A DNA stretch of 51,297 nt from an uncultured Porphyromonadaceae bacterium (GTDB taxonomy: Bacteria > Bacteroidota > Bacteroidia > Bacteroidales > Muribaculaceae), in NCBI GenBank assembly GCA_945916235.1, contig CAMEGQ010000006.1:1-51297 (forward strand). The letters are read 5' to 3'. How positions within the stretch are numbered: the stretch's first letter is position 1; every line of letters begins with the position of its first letter. The position numbers were made by a program, and so were the translations under genes. The notes beneath the pieces were generated by a model. It saw nothing but the letters and a program-made list of their open reading frames with translations, searched no databases and had not been told where the DNA came from. This document shows positions 8,210 through 18,497 of the stretch, piece after piece.

Positions 8210-8956
8210 TCAGAATGAAGGCTTTACCACTACCAGCCACGCCAGTATGATGGTCATCAGCAGCAGGAAGCTGATAATGACCACATAGAGCCTCGTGGTA
8301 GTGTTCCCCTCCAGAGCCATGCGCAGGTCGGGGATGTCGCGATAGCGCTTCTTCGGGTCGGGATTGAGGCATTTGTCGGCCACGCGGCGCAGATGCGAGG
8401 AGTTGTCGCCCATCGCGTCGAGCACTGCGCTGAGCACCTGGCCGAAGCTGTAGATGTCGTCGGCTGCGGCTGCGGGCGAAAGGTTCTTGCGCTGGTCAAA
8501 CCCCACGTCAATCACCTTGAGGTTTCTCACATTCTCGGTGAAGATGATGGTCTCGGGCTTGATGGGATGGTGGACGATATGGTTGGTCTGAATATAGCTT
8601 ATGGCATCCACCAGCGAGGTGACAATCTCCTTGCGGATATGCTCGTCGACCTGATGCTTGTCGATGATCTTACGGAGCGAATCGCCGTAGACGTCGTCGG
8701 TGATGATGCAGCGGCCCAGGCCGGGCACCTCCTCGAAATCATTGATCATAATGATGTGGGGGTGGGCCAGATTGTAGCGCACGTCGAATTCCTTCTCTAT
8801 CATCTCCTGACAGGCGGGATTGTCGCGCAGCTCGGGCTTGAGGGTCTTGAGCATCACCCATTTGCCATGCTTCTTGGCGGTGTATACGCTGTAGAATTCC
8901 TCATCCCATTCGGGAAGATGTTCCAGTTCGGTCCATTTGGGCTGTTCGTTGCTCAT
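8210..8956 (-). CDS. Tail-anchored protein kinase-fold protein, probable pseudokinase
   Basis: A 248-residue Ser/Thr-kinase-like domain followed by one C-terminal membrane helix (about residues 222-245) and a short tail. The beta-3 Lys (Lys37 in WVMLK) and an alpha-C Glu (51-56) are present. However, the glycine-rich loop is degenerate, and the catalytic loop reads HHPIKPET (129-136) where HRDxKPxN is expected, so the proton-accepting Asp is Pro131 and the metal-binding Asn is Thr136. The DFG motif is DVG (150-152). It should fold and may bind nucleotide, but phosphotransfer is unlikely. Its start overlaps the stop of the upstream DUF4919 gene by 4 bases. Confidence 0.75.
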   Translation of the reverse strand: MSNEQPKWTELEHLPEWDEEFYSVYTAKKHGKWVMLKTLKPELRDNPACQEMIEKEFDVRYNLAHPHIIMINDFEEVPGLGRCIITDDVYGDSLRKIIDKHQVDEHIRKEIVTSLVDAISYIQTNHIVHHPIKPETIIFTENVRNLKVIDVGFDQRKNLSPAAAADDIYSFGQVLSAVLDAMGDNSSHLRRVADKCLNPDPKKRYRDIPDLRMALEGNTTTRLYVVIISFLLLMTIILAWLVVVKPSF

Positions 8957-9597
8957 CGTTTTTGCTCGCGGGTGGTGTCGAAATAGATTATATGCTGGCG
9001 GTCGTTGCCCGGGAAAGTCACCTTGATGGCGTCGATATCGCCCACCTTGGTGCGGTCGATCACACGCTCCACCCCCAGCACATTGTTCAGGATGCGGCTG
9101 ATGTCGCTCGATGCGATCACGTGGAAAGGCGAATCGGCCGAGGTGCCGCGTCCGGAGTTGAGGATGGCCGTGGCTATCAGGTCGCAGCGGATGCCGTATT
9201 CGAGGATGCGGCGCCCCATCTCGCCCGTAGAGCGCAGATGGTCGGCGGAAGCCAGAGCGAGCACATTCAGCTCAAGCGACACGGGGTTGAGGCCGAGCCC
9301 CTCGCGGGCCAGCTTCTCCGCCTCGGTGTAATCGCCCGAGTCGTAAGCCTCCTGCACATTGGCGAAGCTTTCGAAGGGCACATAGTTGGGCGTGTAGGAG
9401 TAGCCGAAATATACGGTGGAAAGCTCCGAGGGGGTGAGCGTGGTGTCGCAGCGCTCAAAGCGCTGGAGCAGCTCCCGGTATTGCTCGGGGTGGAGCTTAA
9501 CATCCACCTCGATTGCGTTCATGTCGAAGTTCTGAGCCTTCAGCGCGAAAGCGGTGATGATGCCGATGGCCAGCATCAGAAGGGATTTATGGTTCAT
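8953..9597 (-). CDS. DUF4919 family secreted protein
   Basis: A 214-residue protein with a signal peptide (MNHKSLLMLAIGIITAFALKAQ), then a helical TPR-like body (AYDSGDYTEAEKLAREGLGLNPVSLELNVLALASA) and a C-terminal segment ending in a charged tail. This is the pattern of the Bacteroidetes DUF4919 family, whose function is unknown. The start is ATG 9597, which gives a clean signal peptide; an upstream in-frame ATG nine codons earlier would spoil it. It overlaps the pseudokinase gene by 4 bases, so the two are translationally coupled, and follows the phosphatase by 68 bases. Confidence 0.7.
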   Translation of the reverse strand: MNHKSLLMLAIGIITAFALKAQNFDMNAIEVDVKLHPEQYRELLQRFERCDTTLTPSELSTVYFGYSYTPNYVPFESFANVQEAYDSGDYTEAEKLAREGLGLNPVSLELNVLALASADHLRSTGEMGRRILEYGIRCDLIATAILNSGRGTSADSPFHVIASSDISRILNNVLGVERVIDRTKVGDIDAIKVTFPGNDRQHIIYFDTTREQKR

Positions 9598-9665
9598 ATC
9601 TCTGAGTTCACAAAGCGCGATCAAGCGGAGCTTATGCGCGATTCATTATGCAGATGTTCAGGGGA

Positions 9666-11123
9666 TTATTTGCCTGCTATCTTCAGGATTTTGGCCGGAA
9701 GGTCGGTGTTGTCGTTCATGCCGTTGAACTCCTGAGCGCCGACGCCGATGGCGAACACTGGCACAGGCGAGCCGGTGTGGCAGTTGGTGGTCCAGCCGAT
9801 ACCGGATTTTTCGTTGAGCAGACGATACACTTCGCGGGTGAAGCCGTCGGCGCTGCTGTAGAGTGTCTTTTCGGTGAAGCCCTCGTTGCGGCGCTCAAAC
9901 ACTTCGTTGAACATCCCGTGGAGCTTCTCCATCTCCTCGGGGGTAAACTCGATGGCGGTACCCACGCCGAGATTGTCGGCCATATACTGAAGCATATCTT
10001 CCCATGTGAAGATCATGCGCGATTTGAGCATCGAGCGGCAATATGCTGCAAATTCGTCTTTCGAGATTTTCTGCGAGCGCATCTGCTTGAGGTTCTGGCT
10101 GTAGCCCGTGGCCTGACAGCCCACCGACATGCCGCCCGTCTCATGGTCGGCTGTGACTACGATAAGGGTCTCGTCGGGATGAGCCAGATAGAAATTGTAG
10201 GCTATCTGCAGGGCCTGGTCGAAGCTGATCACCTCGCGCACCACAGTGCCGCCGTCGTTGGAATGACCAGCGTGGTCGATGCTGCCGCCCTCCACCATCA
10301 TAAAGAAGCGGTCGGGGCTCACCTTCTCCAGATGGTTCAGACCGGCCTGAGTCAGGCCCGGGAGCGTCAGGGCGCCGGGGATAGAGTCGATGGCGTAGCC
10401 GATTTCGTTGGGATTATCCATCGGTGAGAGCACCAGCAGGCGGCTGGCCGTCTCGTCGAGGCCGTCAAGGCCGTAGCTGACCGAGACATTGTTCTCGGCG
10501 AAGTAGTCAAGCAGGCCGCTGTCGTTGCCCTGCTTGTCCTTGGTGCCGCGCAGGCCTGCGCCGGCGGCAAACTGATAGCCCGATTCGGCGAGCTGGCGGC
10601 CGATGTCGTAATGCTGGTTGCGGTTGGCCACATGGGCGTAAAAAGCGCCGGGAGTAGCGTCGTCGATAGCCACCGTGGTGATAAGGCCCACGCCGTAGCC
10701 GTCGTCGAAGAGCTTCTTGGCGACGGAGGTCACGGCCAGGGTGTCGGCGTTGGTGCCGAGCATACCGTTTTTAGTCTTGGAGCCCGTGGCCAGAGCGGTA
10801 CCGGCGGCGGCAGAGTCGGTCACATCGGAGCTGGCCGAGTAGGTCGTAGCCATTGCGGCCACAGGGAAGGTGGTCATCGTCAGCGGCATCTGCTGCCCGA
10901 GCACACGCGATTTGTAATTGTTCGTGTTGGTCACATGGGCGATACCCATGCCGTCGCCGATATAATAGAAGATATATTTAGGCGCTTTGCCCTGAGTCTG
11001 AGATTGAGCCTGAGCAGGGGTCTTTGCCTGAGCCTTGGTACGGGCCATCCCCGTCAGAGGGAGCGATACGACAACCGCAGCCATCATCAGGCGGCTTATA
11101 GAGCGGAACATGTTGGGTTTCAT
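9666..11123 (-). CDS. Alkaline phosphatase, secreted
   Basis: A periplasmic or exported phosphomonoesterase of the PhoA superfamily, releasing phosphate from organic esters. It has 485 residues with a signal peptide (about 1-27, ending GMA), a Gln/Ala/Lys-rich linker, then the metal site FYYIGDGMG, the nucleophile region DVTDSAAAGTALATGSKTKNG (Ser near residue 104), EGGSIDHAGHSND and VTADHETGGM. These are the conserved ligands of the two Zn and one Mg ions. A promoter-like box lies about 90 bases upstream. It heads a co-directional run of five genes. No Pho-box-like repeat was recognised. Confidence 0.92.
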   Translation of the reverse strand: MKPNMFRSISRLMMAAVVVSLPLTGMARTKAQAKTPAQAQSQTQGKAPKYIFYYIGDGMGIAHVTNTNNYKSRVLGQQMPLTMTTFPVAAMATTYSASSDVTDSAAAGTALATGSKTKNGMLGTNADTLAVTSVAKKLFDDGYGVGLITTVAIDDATPGAFYAHVANRNQHYDIGRQLAESGYQFAAGAGLRGTKDKQGNDSGLLDYFAENNVSVSYGLDGLDETASRLLVLSPMDNPNEIGYAIDSIPGALTLPGLTQAGLNHLEKVSPDRFFMMVEGGSIDHAGHSNDGGTVVREVISFDQALQIAYNFYLAHPDETLIVVTADHETGGMSVGCQATGYSQNLKQMRSQKISKDEFAAYCRSMLKSRMIFTWEDMLQYMADNLGVGTAIEFTPEEMEKLHGMFNEVFERRNEGFTEKTLYSSADGFTREVYRLLNEKSGIGWTTNCHTGSPVPVFAIGVGAQEFNGMNDNTDLPAKILKIAGK

Positions 11124-11212
11124 AGGCGGTTAAGGGTTTTGATTGATAGACGGCCAAAGGCTCTGACATGCAGATGCCCGGCCGTAAAACGGTCAAATTA
11201 GTTTAAATCATG

Positions 11213-11220
11213 CAAATATA
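11213..11220 (-). promoter_or_regulatory. Candidate -7 box for the alkaline phosphatase gene
   Basis: Minus-strand TATATTTG, matching TAnnTTTG, about 90 bases before the start codon. The -33 region is weak. Confidence 0.4.
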
Positions 11221-11314
11221 ACGCATTTCCTACGGAAAACCCCTCACCCTCCCCCATTTTTAAACCTTTTTAGGGATTCCCGCCGCACGCCTGACGCATG
11301 GGAACACGTACAAC

Positions 11315-11334
11315 ACACACGGAAACACACGGAA
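11315..11334 (+). promoter_or_regulatory. Tandem 10-bp repeats upstream of cvpA-suf
   Basis: ACACACGGAA occurs twice head to tail, exactly one helical turn apart. The block ends 36 bases before the candidate -7 box of the cvpA-suf transcript, the usual position for an activator site. The protein that binds it is unknown. Confidence 0.4.
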
Positions 11335-11370
11335 ATGGGTCGGGCGGTAGCTTTATTGAAAAAAAATGGT

Positions 11371-11378
11371 TAATTTTG
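11371..11378 (+). promoter_or_regulatory. Candidate -7 box for cvpA-sufBCDS
   Basis: TAATTTTG, matching TAnnTTTG, about 58 bases before the cvpA start. It follows an A-tract. The -33 spacing is imperfect, which fits a promoter that needs an activator. Confidence 0.45.
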
Positions 11379-11436
11379 CAGGTTGAAACCGAGCGGAGTC
11401 AACCATCTCACCCTCCGCGCTGTTAAACTATTGATA

Positions 11437-11913
11437 ATGACTAAACTGGACATACTGATTCTGGTCGTGTTCGTAGCCTCGGTGGCCTGGGGATTCCGCA
11501 AGGGAGTCATCGAGCAGGCCGGAGCCTTGGGGGGCATCCTCTTAGGAGTGGTGCTCTGCCGCATCGGCTCTCCATGGATGATAGCCGTGCTTGCCGGCGA
11601 AGCCGAACCTACCTATGTCGACTCGGTGCTGGCCCGCATCATCCTCTTCATCGCCGGTTACCTGAGCGTCCGCATCGTGGCCAAAATCTTCAAATCAGCC
11701 ACCCACGCCCTCAGCCTCGGGGGGCTCGACCGCCTGGGAGGCGCCCTGTTCTGCATGCTGGAGTGGATGCTGGGGCTGAGCCTGGTACTCAACCTCTACG
11801 CCGCCATCAAGCCGCAGACCGACTGGCAGGCGCTGTCGCATATCGGCAACGGCCACGCCATCGACGCCATCGTGGGCTTCGCCCCATGCCTCTTGGGTCA
11901 GTTTACCAATTAG
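11437..11913 (+). CDS. cvpA: CvpA family membrane protein
   Basis: A 158-residue inner membrane protein with four hydrophobic helices and the CvpA features KLDILILVVFVASVAWGFRKG near the N-terminus and the GGLDRLGGALF loop before the last helix. CvpA is linked to colicin V production in E. coli and to envelope stress elsewhere; its biochemical role is unclear. The start is ATG 11437; a TTG 54 bases upstream is in frame but lies too close to the promoter. In Bacteroidota it often sits directly before sufB, as here (39 bases). Confidence 0.88.
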   Translation: MTKLDILILVVFVASVAWGFRKGVIEQAGALGGILLGVVLCRIGSPWMIAVLAGEAEPTYVDSVLARIILFIAGYLSVRIVAKIFKSATHALSLGGLDRLGGALFCMLEWMLGLSLVLNLYAAIKPQTDWQALSHIGNGHAIDAIVGFAPCLLGQFTN

Positions 11914-11952
11914 TTTTCAGGGAATTATACGTATACAAGCGATTCATGATAT

Positions 11953-13413
11953 ATGAATTCTGATAAGAACACAAATGCCGGCGACATCATTCAGGATGTC
12001 ACCTCCGGCGACTACAAATACGGCTTCGTCAGCGATATCGACACCGAGATCATCCCCGTAGGGCTCTCGGAAGACGTTGTGCGCCTGATTTCGGCCAAGA
12101 AGCATGAGCCTCAGTGGCTCCTGGAGTTCCGCCTGAAAGCCTACCGCCACTGGCTCACTCTGACGCCGCCCACCTGGGGCCACCTGAAGATGCCCGCCAT
12201 CGACTTCCAGGCCATCAGCTACTACGCCGCTCCGGTGAAGAAGGAAGGTCCCAAAAGCCTCGACGAGGTAGACCCCGACATCCTCCATACCTTCGACCGC
12301 CTGGGCATCCCTCTGGAAGAGCAGAAACAGCTCTCGGGCATGGCCGTCGACGCCGTGATGGACTCCGTGTCGGTCAAGACCACCCACAAGGAGGCGCTGG
12401 CCGAAAAGGGGATTATCTTCTGCTCCATCTCCGAAGCCGTCAGGGATTATCCCGATCTGGTCAAGAAATATCTCGGGTCGGTGGTCAGCTACAAAGACAA
12501 TTTCTATGCGGCGCTGAATTCAGCTGTATTCTCCGACGGCTCGTTCGTCTATATCCCCAAAGGGGTGCGCTGCCCGATGGAGCTGAGCACCTATTTCCGC
12601 ATCAACGCTTCGGGCACGGGTCAGTTTGAGCGTACGCTCATCGTGGCCGACGACGACAGCTACGTCAGCTACCTCGAGGGGTGTACCGCCCCCATGCGCG
12701 ATGAGAACCAGCTTCACGCCGCCATAGTGGAAATAGTGGTGGAAGACCGCGCCGAAGTGAAATATTCCACCGTTCAGAACTGGTATGCCGGCGACCGCGA
12801 AGGCCGGGGCGGAGTCTACAACCTCGTGACCAAACGCGGGCTCTGCCGAGGCGATTACTCCAAGCTCTCCTGGACCCAGGTGGAGACCGGCTCGGCCATC
12901 ACATGGAAGTATCCCTCGTGTGTGCTCGCCGGACGCGGCTCCACGGGCGAATTCTACTCCGTGGCCGTCACGCGCAACTATCAGCAGGCCGACACCGGCA
13001 CCAAGATGATACATCTCGCACCCGACACTCGCTCCACCATCGTCTCCAAAGGGATCTCGGCCGGACGTAGCGAAAACTCCTACAGGGGCCTGGTGAAAGT
13101 GACCCCCGCCGCCGACCGCGCCCGCAACTATACCCAGTGCGACTCGCTGCTGCTGGGGAGCCACTGCGGCGCCCACACCTTCCCCTACGTCGACGTGATG
13201 AACCCCACGGCCACAGTGGAGCATGAGGCCACCACCTCCAAGATCTCCGAAGACCAGATGTTCTACTGCGCCCAGCGCGGCATCCCCGCCGAAGAAGCCG
13301 TAGGCCTGATTGTCAACGGCTACGCCAAAGAGGTGATGAACAAGCTCCCGATGGAGTTCGCCGTCGAGGCCCAGCGCCTGCTCAGCCTCACGCTCGAAGG
13401 GTCGATCGGATGA
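11953..13413 (+). CDS. sufB: Fe-S cluster assembly protein SufB
   Basis: Scaffold subunit of the SufBCD complex, on which Fe-S clusters are built in the cytoplasm. The 486-residue length is typical. The core beta-helix region contains [62 protein letters not shown] and the conserved [11 protein letters not shown] with Cys396, the presumed sulfur-accepting and cluster-binding residue. It opens the suf cluster after cvpA. The start ATG at 11953 is preceded by an A+T-rich leader with no Shine-Dalgarno-like site, as usual in this phylum. Confidence 0.96.
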   Translation: MNSDKNTNAGDIIQDVTSGDYKYGFVSDIDTEIIPVGLSEDVVRLISAKKHEPQWLLEFRLKAYRHWLTLTPPTWGHLKMPAIDFQAISYYAAPVKKEGPKSLDEVDPDILHTFDRLGIPLEEQKQLSGMAVDAVMDSVSVKTTHKEALAEKGIIFCSISEAVRDYPDLVKKYLGSVVSYKDNFYAALNSAVFSDGSFVYIPKGVRCPMELSTYFRINASGTGQFERTLIVADDDSYVSYLEGCTAPMRDENQLHAAIVEIVVEDRAEVKYSTVQNWYAGDREGRGGVYNLVTKRGLCRGDYSKLSWTQVETGSAITWKYPSCVLAGRGSTGEFYSVAVTRNYQQADTGTKMIHLAPDTRSTIVSKGISAGRSENSYRGLVKVTPAADRARNYTQCDSLLLGSHCGAHTFPYVDVMNPTATVEHEATTSKISEDQMFYCAQRGIPAEEAVGLIVNGYAKEVMNKLPMEFAVEAQRLLSLTLEGSIG

Positions 13414-13494
13414 CGCCGCCACCGCGCAGGAGCCCCCTCCGCAGGGCACCTGCCGGGGAAAGATAACACGACAAAGAAAATACCAAACTACGAT

Positions 13495-14253
13495 ATGAGT
13501 GAACAACTGCTTCTGAAAGTGCGTGGCCTCCGCGCCGAAATCGACGGCAAGGAGATTCTCAACGGAATCGACCTCGACATCCGTCCCGGCGAGGTCCACG
13601 CCATCATGGGCCCCAACGGGTCGGGCAAATCGACCTTCTCGGCTGTGCTGGCCGGCAACCCCGCATATAAGGTGACGGGCGGCACGGTAGAATTCCACGG
13701 CAAGAACCTCCTGGAGCTCTCGCCCGAAGACCGCAGCCACGAGGGGCTCTTCCTCTCGTTTCAGTATCCGGTGGAAATCCCCGGAGTGTCGATGGTCAAC
13801 TTCATGCGCGCTGCCGTCAACGCCAAGCGCAAATATTTCAACGAACCGGCGCTTTCGGCCGGCGACTTCCTCAAACTCATGCGCCGCAAACGCGCCATCG
13901 TGGAGCTCGACAACAAGCTCGCCTCGCGCTCGGTGAACGAAGGGTTCTCCGGCGGCGAAAAGAAGCGCAACGAGATCTTCCAGATGGCTGTGCTCGAGCC
14001 GCGCCTGTCGATTCTCGACGAGACCGACTCCGGCCTCGACATCGACGCCCTGAGGGTAGTGGCCGGCGGAGTCAACCAGCTCAAGACTGCCGACAATTCC
14101 ACCATCGTCATCACCCACTATCAGCGTCTGCTCGACTATATCCGTCCGGACTTCGTGCATGTGCTCTACAAAGGGCGCATCGTGCGCACCGGAGGTCCCG
14201 AGCTCGCCCTTGAACTCGAAGAGAAGGGCTACGACTGGCTGAAACAACTCTGA
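13495..14253 (+). CDS. sufC: Fe-S cluster assembly ATPase SufC
   Basis: ABC-type ATPase that drives conformational change in SufBCD. Its 252 residues carry Walker A GPNGSGKST (about 39-47), the Q-loop FQYPVEIPG, the ABC signature FSGGEKKRNEI and Walker B LSILDETDSGLD, with the His switch in ITHYQR. It lies 81 bases after sufB and 53 before sufD. Confidence 0.96.
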   Translation: MSEQLLLKVRGLRAEIDGKEILNGIDLDIRPGEVHAIMGPNGSGKSTFSAVLAGNPAYKVTGGTVEFHGKNLLELSPEDRSHEGLFLSFQYPVEIPGVSMVNFMRAAVNAKRKYFNEPALSAGDFLKLMRRKRAIVELDNKLASRSVNEGFSGGEKKRNEIFQMAVLEPRLSILDETDSGLDIDALRVVAGGVNQLKTADNSTIVITHYQRLLDYIRPDFVHVLYKGRIVRTGGPELALELEEKGYDWLKQL

Positions 14254-14275
14254 CCCGGGGTCTGCCCCCTCTTCA

Positions 14276-14303
14276 TTCAAATCCGCAAGTTCAAATCCGC
14301 AAG
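14276..14303 (+). repeat. Perfect 14-bp tandem duplication before sufD
   Basis: TTCAAATCCGCAAG is repeated twice without a gap and ends three bases before the sufD start codon. It occupies most of the sufC-sufD spacer and overlaps the region where the ribosome would load. Confidence 0.7.
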
Positions 14304-14306
14304 CTG

Positions 14307-15662
14307 ATGAATAATCCGCTCCAACAATATATCGATCTCTACACGGGCAATCCCGACATGGTGCAGGGCAACCACGGCGGGGCGCTCAACCAGGCGCGCG
14401 ACAAAGCCCTGGAGCGCCTGCTGGAGGCGCGCCGACTCCCCGACCGCAGCGACGAGGGGTATGCCAAGACGTCGGTGGCCGAGATGTTCGCGCCCGACTA
14501 CGGCATCAACCTCCAGCGCCATCCCGTCACCGTCGACCTGGCTTCGTCGTTCCATTGCGGAGTGCCCAACCTCTCGACGCTTATGGCCGTAGTGGCTGTG
14601 GACCGCTTCGCTCCCACGCGCACGCTGCAGCAGAACCTCCCGCAGGGTGTGGTGGTATGCTCGCTGGCCGAGGGGGTGCGCCGCTATCCCGGGATCGCCG
14701 ACAGATACTATAACTCTCTGGCCTCCCGGCGCGGCAATGCAGCCACCGACCTCAACACGCTTTTCACGCAGGACGGCGTAATGATATATGTGCCCGACGG
14801 GGTGCGCCTCGAAAAGGCCATCCAGATAGTGCAGCTCTTCCAGGGCGACTCGCCGCGCCTGGCCTTCCGCCGCATCCTGCTGGTGGCCGGAAAGGATTCG
14901 CGGGTGGCTGTGCTCAAATGCGACCATTCCCACCCCGATTCGGCCGATTTCCTGTCGAGCGAGGTAATCGAGGTGATAGCCTCCGAAGGGTCGGAGGTGC
15001 AGTTCTACGACCTTGAGGAGTCAGCCGCCGCCACCCGGCGCATGAGCCAGATGTTTGCCCGTCAGGACGCCGGCTCGAAGCTGACCGTGGCCGCCGCCAC
15101 GCTCTTCAACGGGACGACACGCAACGAATTCCGCATCGACTGCACAGGCGACCATACCGCCACGCGCCTCTCGGGCATGGCCATCGGCTCGCGCAGCCAG
15201 CATATCGACAATTCGTCGGAGGTGGTCCACCGCGGACAGCACGGCCATTCCGACCAGCTCTTCAAATATGTGCTCGACGACGAGGCCCGCGGGGCCTTCG
15301 AGGGGAGCATCGAGGTGGCCGAAGGCTCGCGCTTCGTGGAGGCTTACCAGTCGAACCGCAATGTGCTGGCCTCGACCGGCGCCCGCATGCACACCAAGCC
15401 GCAGCTGCTCATCTACAACGACGACGTGAAATGTTCCCACGGCGCCACCACCGGACAGCTCGACGACCGTGCGCTGTTCTATATGCAGACCCGCGGCATC
15501 CCCCTGGATGAGGCCCGGCGCATGCTTATGCAGGCTTTTATGGTCGACGTGGTCGACACCATCGCTCTGGAGCCGCTCCGCGATCGCCTGCGACACATGG
15601 TGGAGCGCCGCTTTGCCTCGGCCGACCATCTCTGCGATGCCTCCTGCCGTCAGGCGGAGTAA
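14307..15662 (+). CDS. sufD: Fe-S cluster assembly protein SufD
   Basis: Partner of SufB in the SufBC2D scaffold, needed for iron acquisition by the nascent cluster. It has 451 residues with the C-terminal SufD signature: HNS/IDNSSEVVHRGQHGHSDQLFKYV, then QSNRNVLASTGARMHTKPQLLIYNDDVKCSHGATTGQLD with the conserved His and Cys, and FYMQTRGIPLDEARRML. The N-terminal helical part is more variable. It sits between sufC and sufS in the usual Bacteroidota order. Confidence 0.94.
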   Translation: MNNPLQQYIDLYTGNPDMVQGNHGGALNQARDKALERLLEARRLPDRSDEGYAKTSVAEMFAPDYGINLQRHPVTVDLASSFHCGVPNLSTLMAVVAVDRFAPTRTLQQNLPQGVVVCSLAEGVRRYPGIADRYYNSLASRRGNAATDLNTLFTQDGVMIYVPDGVRLEKAIQIVQLFQGDSPRLAFRRILLVAGKDSRVAVLKCDHSHPDSADFLSSEVIEVIASEGSEVQFYDLEESAAATRRMSQMFARQDAGSKLTVAAATLFNGTTRNEFRIDCTGDHTATRLSGMAIGSRSQHIDNSSEVVHRGQHGHSDQLFKYVLDDEARGAFEGSIEVAEGSRFVEAYQSNRNVLASTGARMHTKPQLLIYNDDVKCSHGATTGQLDDRALFYMQTRGIPLDEARRMLMQAFMVDVVDTIALEPLRDRLRHMVERRFASADHLCDASCRQAE

Positions 15663-15712
15663 TCCCCGCCGCCGACTGCTTCAGCCGGCTATATTCTCAA
15701 TATTAGACGATT

Positions 15713-16927
<1,215 letters not shown>

Positions 16928-16979
16928 GCCGGAGCCTGTCCCGGAGCCTTTAAGAGCCTGTCCCATTAAACCGTCGCTT

Positions 16980-18497
16980 ATGAATCTCACCACCCTGTCG
17001 CTTCCGTATTTCCGCCGTATTTTCGCCGCCGAGCAGCACGCCGGCGACGACATCAGGGCTTCCCAGACGGCCACTCTGCACACCCTTCTGCGTCAGGGCG
17101 CCCGCACCGACTACGGCCGCACCTGCGGCCTGCGCCCCGGGATGAGCTATGAGGAGTTTGCCGCCACGGTGCCTCAGGGCGACTATCCCCGCCTGCGCCC
17201 GTGGGTGATGCGCATGGTGAGGGGGGAGGCCGACGTGCTCTGGCCGGGACGCTGCCGCCGCTTCGCCCAGTCGTCGGGCACATCCGACGGCAAATCGAAA
17301 TACATCCCCGTCACCGACCGCTCGCTCCAGCGCTGCCACTACGCCGGAGCCGCCTATTCGCTGGCTTCTTATCTGCATTATTACCCTGACAGCCGGGTGT
17401 TTGGCGGCAAGAACTTCATCCTCGGCGGCAGCTACGCCACCGAGCTGGAGACGCCGCGCGGAGTGTGCGTAGGCGACCTCTCCGCCACGCTCATCGACCG
17501 CATCAACCCGCTGGTCAACCTCTTCCGCATCCCTTCGAAGCGCATAGCGCTCATGGCCGACTGGACCGAGAAGCTCCCGGCGCTCATCGAAGCCTCGCGC
17601 CGGGCCGACGTGCGCTCCATCTCTGGTGTGCCGTCGTGGTTTCTTACCGTCATCAAGGGGGTTATCGCGCGTCAGGGTGCCGGCAATATCCGTCAGGTAT
17701 GGCCCAATCTGGAGGTTTTCTTCCATGGCGGCATCGCCTTCGGCCCCTACCGCGAGCAGTATGAGCGTCTGGCCCCGGGCTGCCGCTTCTGGGAAAACTA
17801 CAACGCCTCGGAAGGCTTCTTCGGGGTGCAGGCAAGGCCGCTGGAAGGCTCTGCAACCACCGGCAAAACGCCTCAGCCGCCTATGCGGCTGCTGCTCAAT
17901 GCCGATACATTCTATGAATTCATCCCCGCCGACGGCGGCGATCCCGTGCCGGCATGGGAAGTGGAAGAAGGGAAAGTCTATGCCCTGCTGATCACCTCCT
18001 CCAACGGTCTGTGGCGCTATCCGCTGGGCGACACCGTGCTCATCCGAAGCCGCAACCCGCTGGAAATCACCATCGCAGGTCGCACCAAACATTTCATCAA
18101 CGCCTTCGGCGAGGAGGTAATGGTCCACAATACCGACGCCGCTCTGGCCCACGCCTGCGCCGCCACCGGAGCCGAGGTCGAGAACTATACGGCCGGCCCG
18201 GTCTACGCCTCCGACCGCTCGCGCGGCCGCCATCAGTGGCTTATCGAGTTTGCCAAGCAGCCTGCCGATCTGGAGGCCTTCGCCGACATACTCGACAAAG
18301 CCCTTCAGGCAGAAAACTCCGACTATCAGGCCAAACGCGCCGGCGGCATCTTCCTTGACCGACTGACCATTACGCCCGTACCCGCCGGCACCTTCGACCG
18401 CTGGCTGGCCTCCACCGGCCGCCTGGGCGGACAGCGCAAAGTGCCCCGCCTCAGCAACGACCGCCACATCCTCGACCCCCTCCTCTCCACCCTCTGA
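16980..18497 (+). CDS. GH3 family acyl-adenylate/amide-forming enzyme
   Basis: A 505-residue protein of the GH3 (auxin-responsive) family, a branch of the firefly-luciferase adenylating superfamily that in plants joins amino acids to small acids. The ATP-binding motif SSGTSDGKSKYIPVT is near residue 98, followed by IPSWFLTVIKG, EVFFHGGIAFGPYREQY, NYNASEGFFGVQ and the hinge region LWRYPLGDTVLIRSRNPLEITIAGRTKHFINAFGEEVM. Bacterial substrates are unknown. It starts 53 bases after sufS and may be part of that transcript, but no functional link is evident. Confidence 0.85.
   Translation: MNLTTLSLPYFRRIFAAEQHAGDDIRASQTATLHTLLRQGARTDYGRTCGLRPGMSYEEFAATVPQGDYPRLRPWVMRMVRGEADVLWPGRCRRFAQSSGTSDGKSKYIPVTDRSLQRCHYAGAAYSLASYLHYYPDSRVFGGKNFILGGSYATELETPRGVCVGDLSATLIDRINPLVNLFRIPSKRIALMADWTEKLPALIEASRRADVRSISGVPSWFLTVIKGVIARQGAGNIRQVWPNLEVFFHGGIAFGPYREQYERLAPGCRFWENYNASEGFFGVQARPLEGSATTGKTPQPPMRLLLNADTFYEFIPADGGDPVPAWEVEEGKVYALLITSSNGLWRYPLGDTVLIRSRNPLEITIAGRTKHFINAFGEEVMVHNTDAALAHACAATGAEVENYTAGPVYASDRSRGRHQWLIEFAKQPADLEAFADILDKALQAENSDYQAKRAGGIFLDRLTITPVPAGTFDRWLASTGRLGGQRKVPRLSNDRHILDPLLSTL

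Noticed and set aside
12520-14280. Very long minus-strand open frame opposite sufB and sufC
   Set aside because: It is antisense to two clear core genes; the amino acid pattern is His/Gly/Val-rich as expected from the shadow of GC-rich codons.
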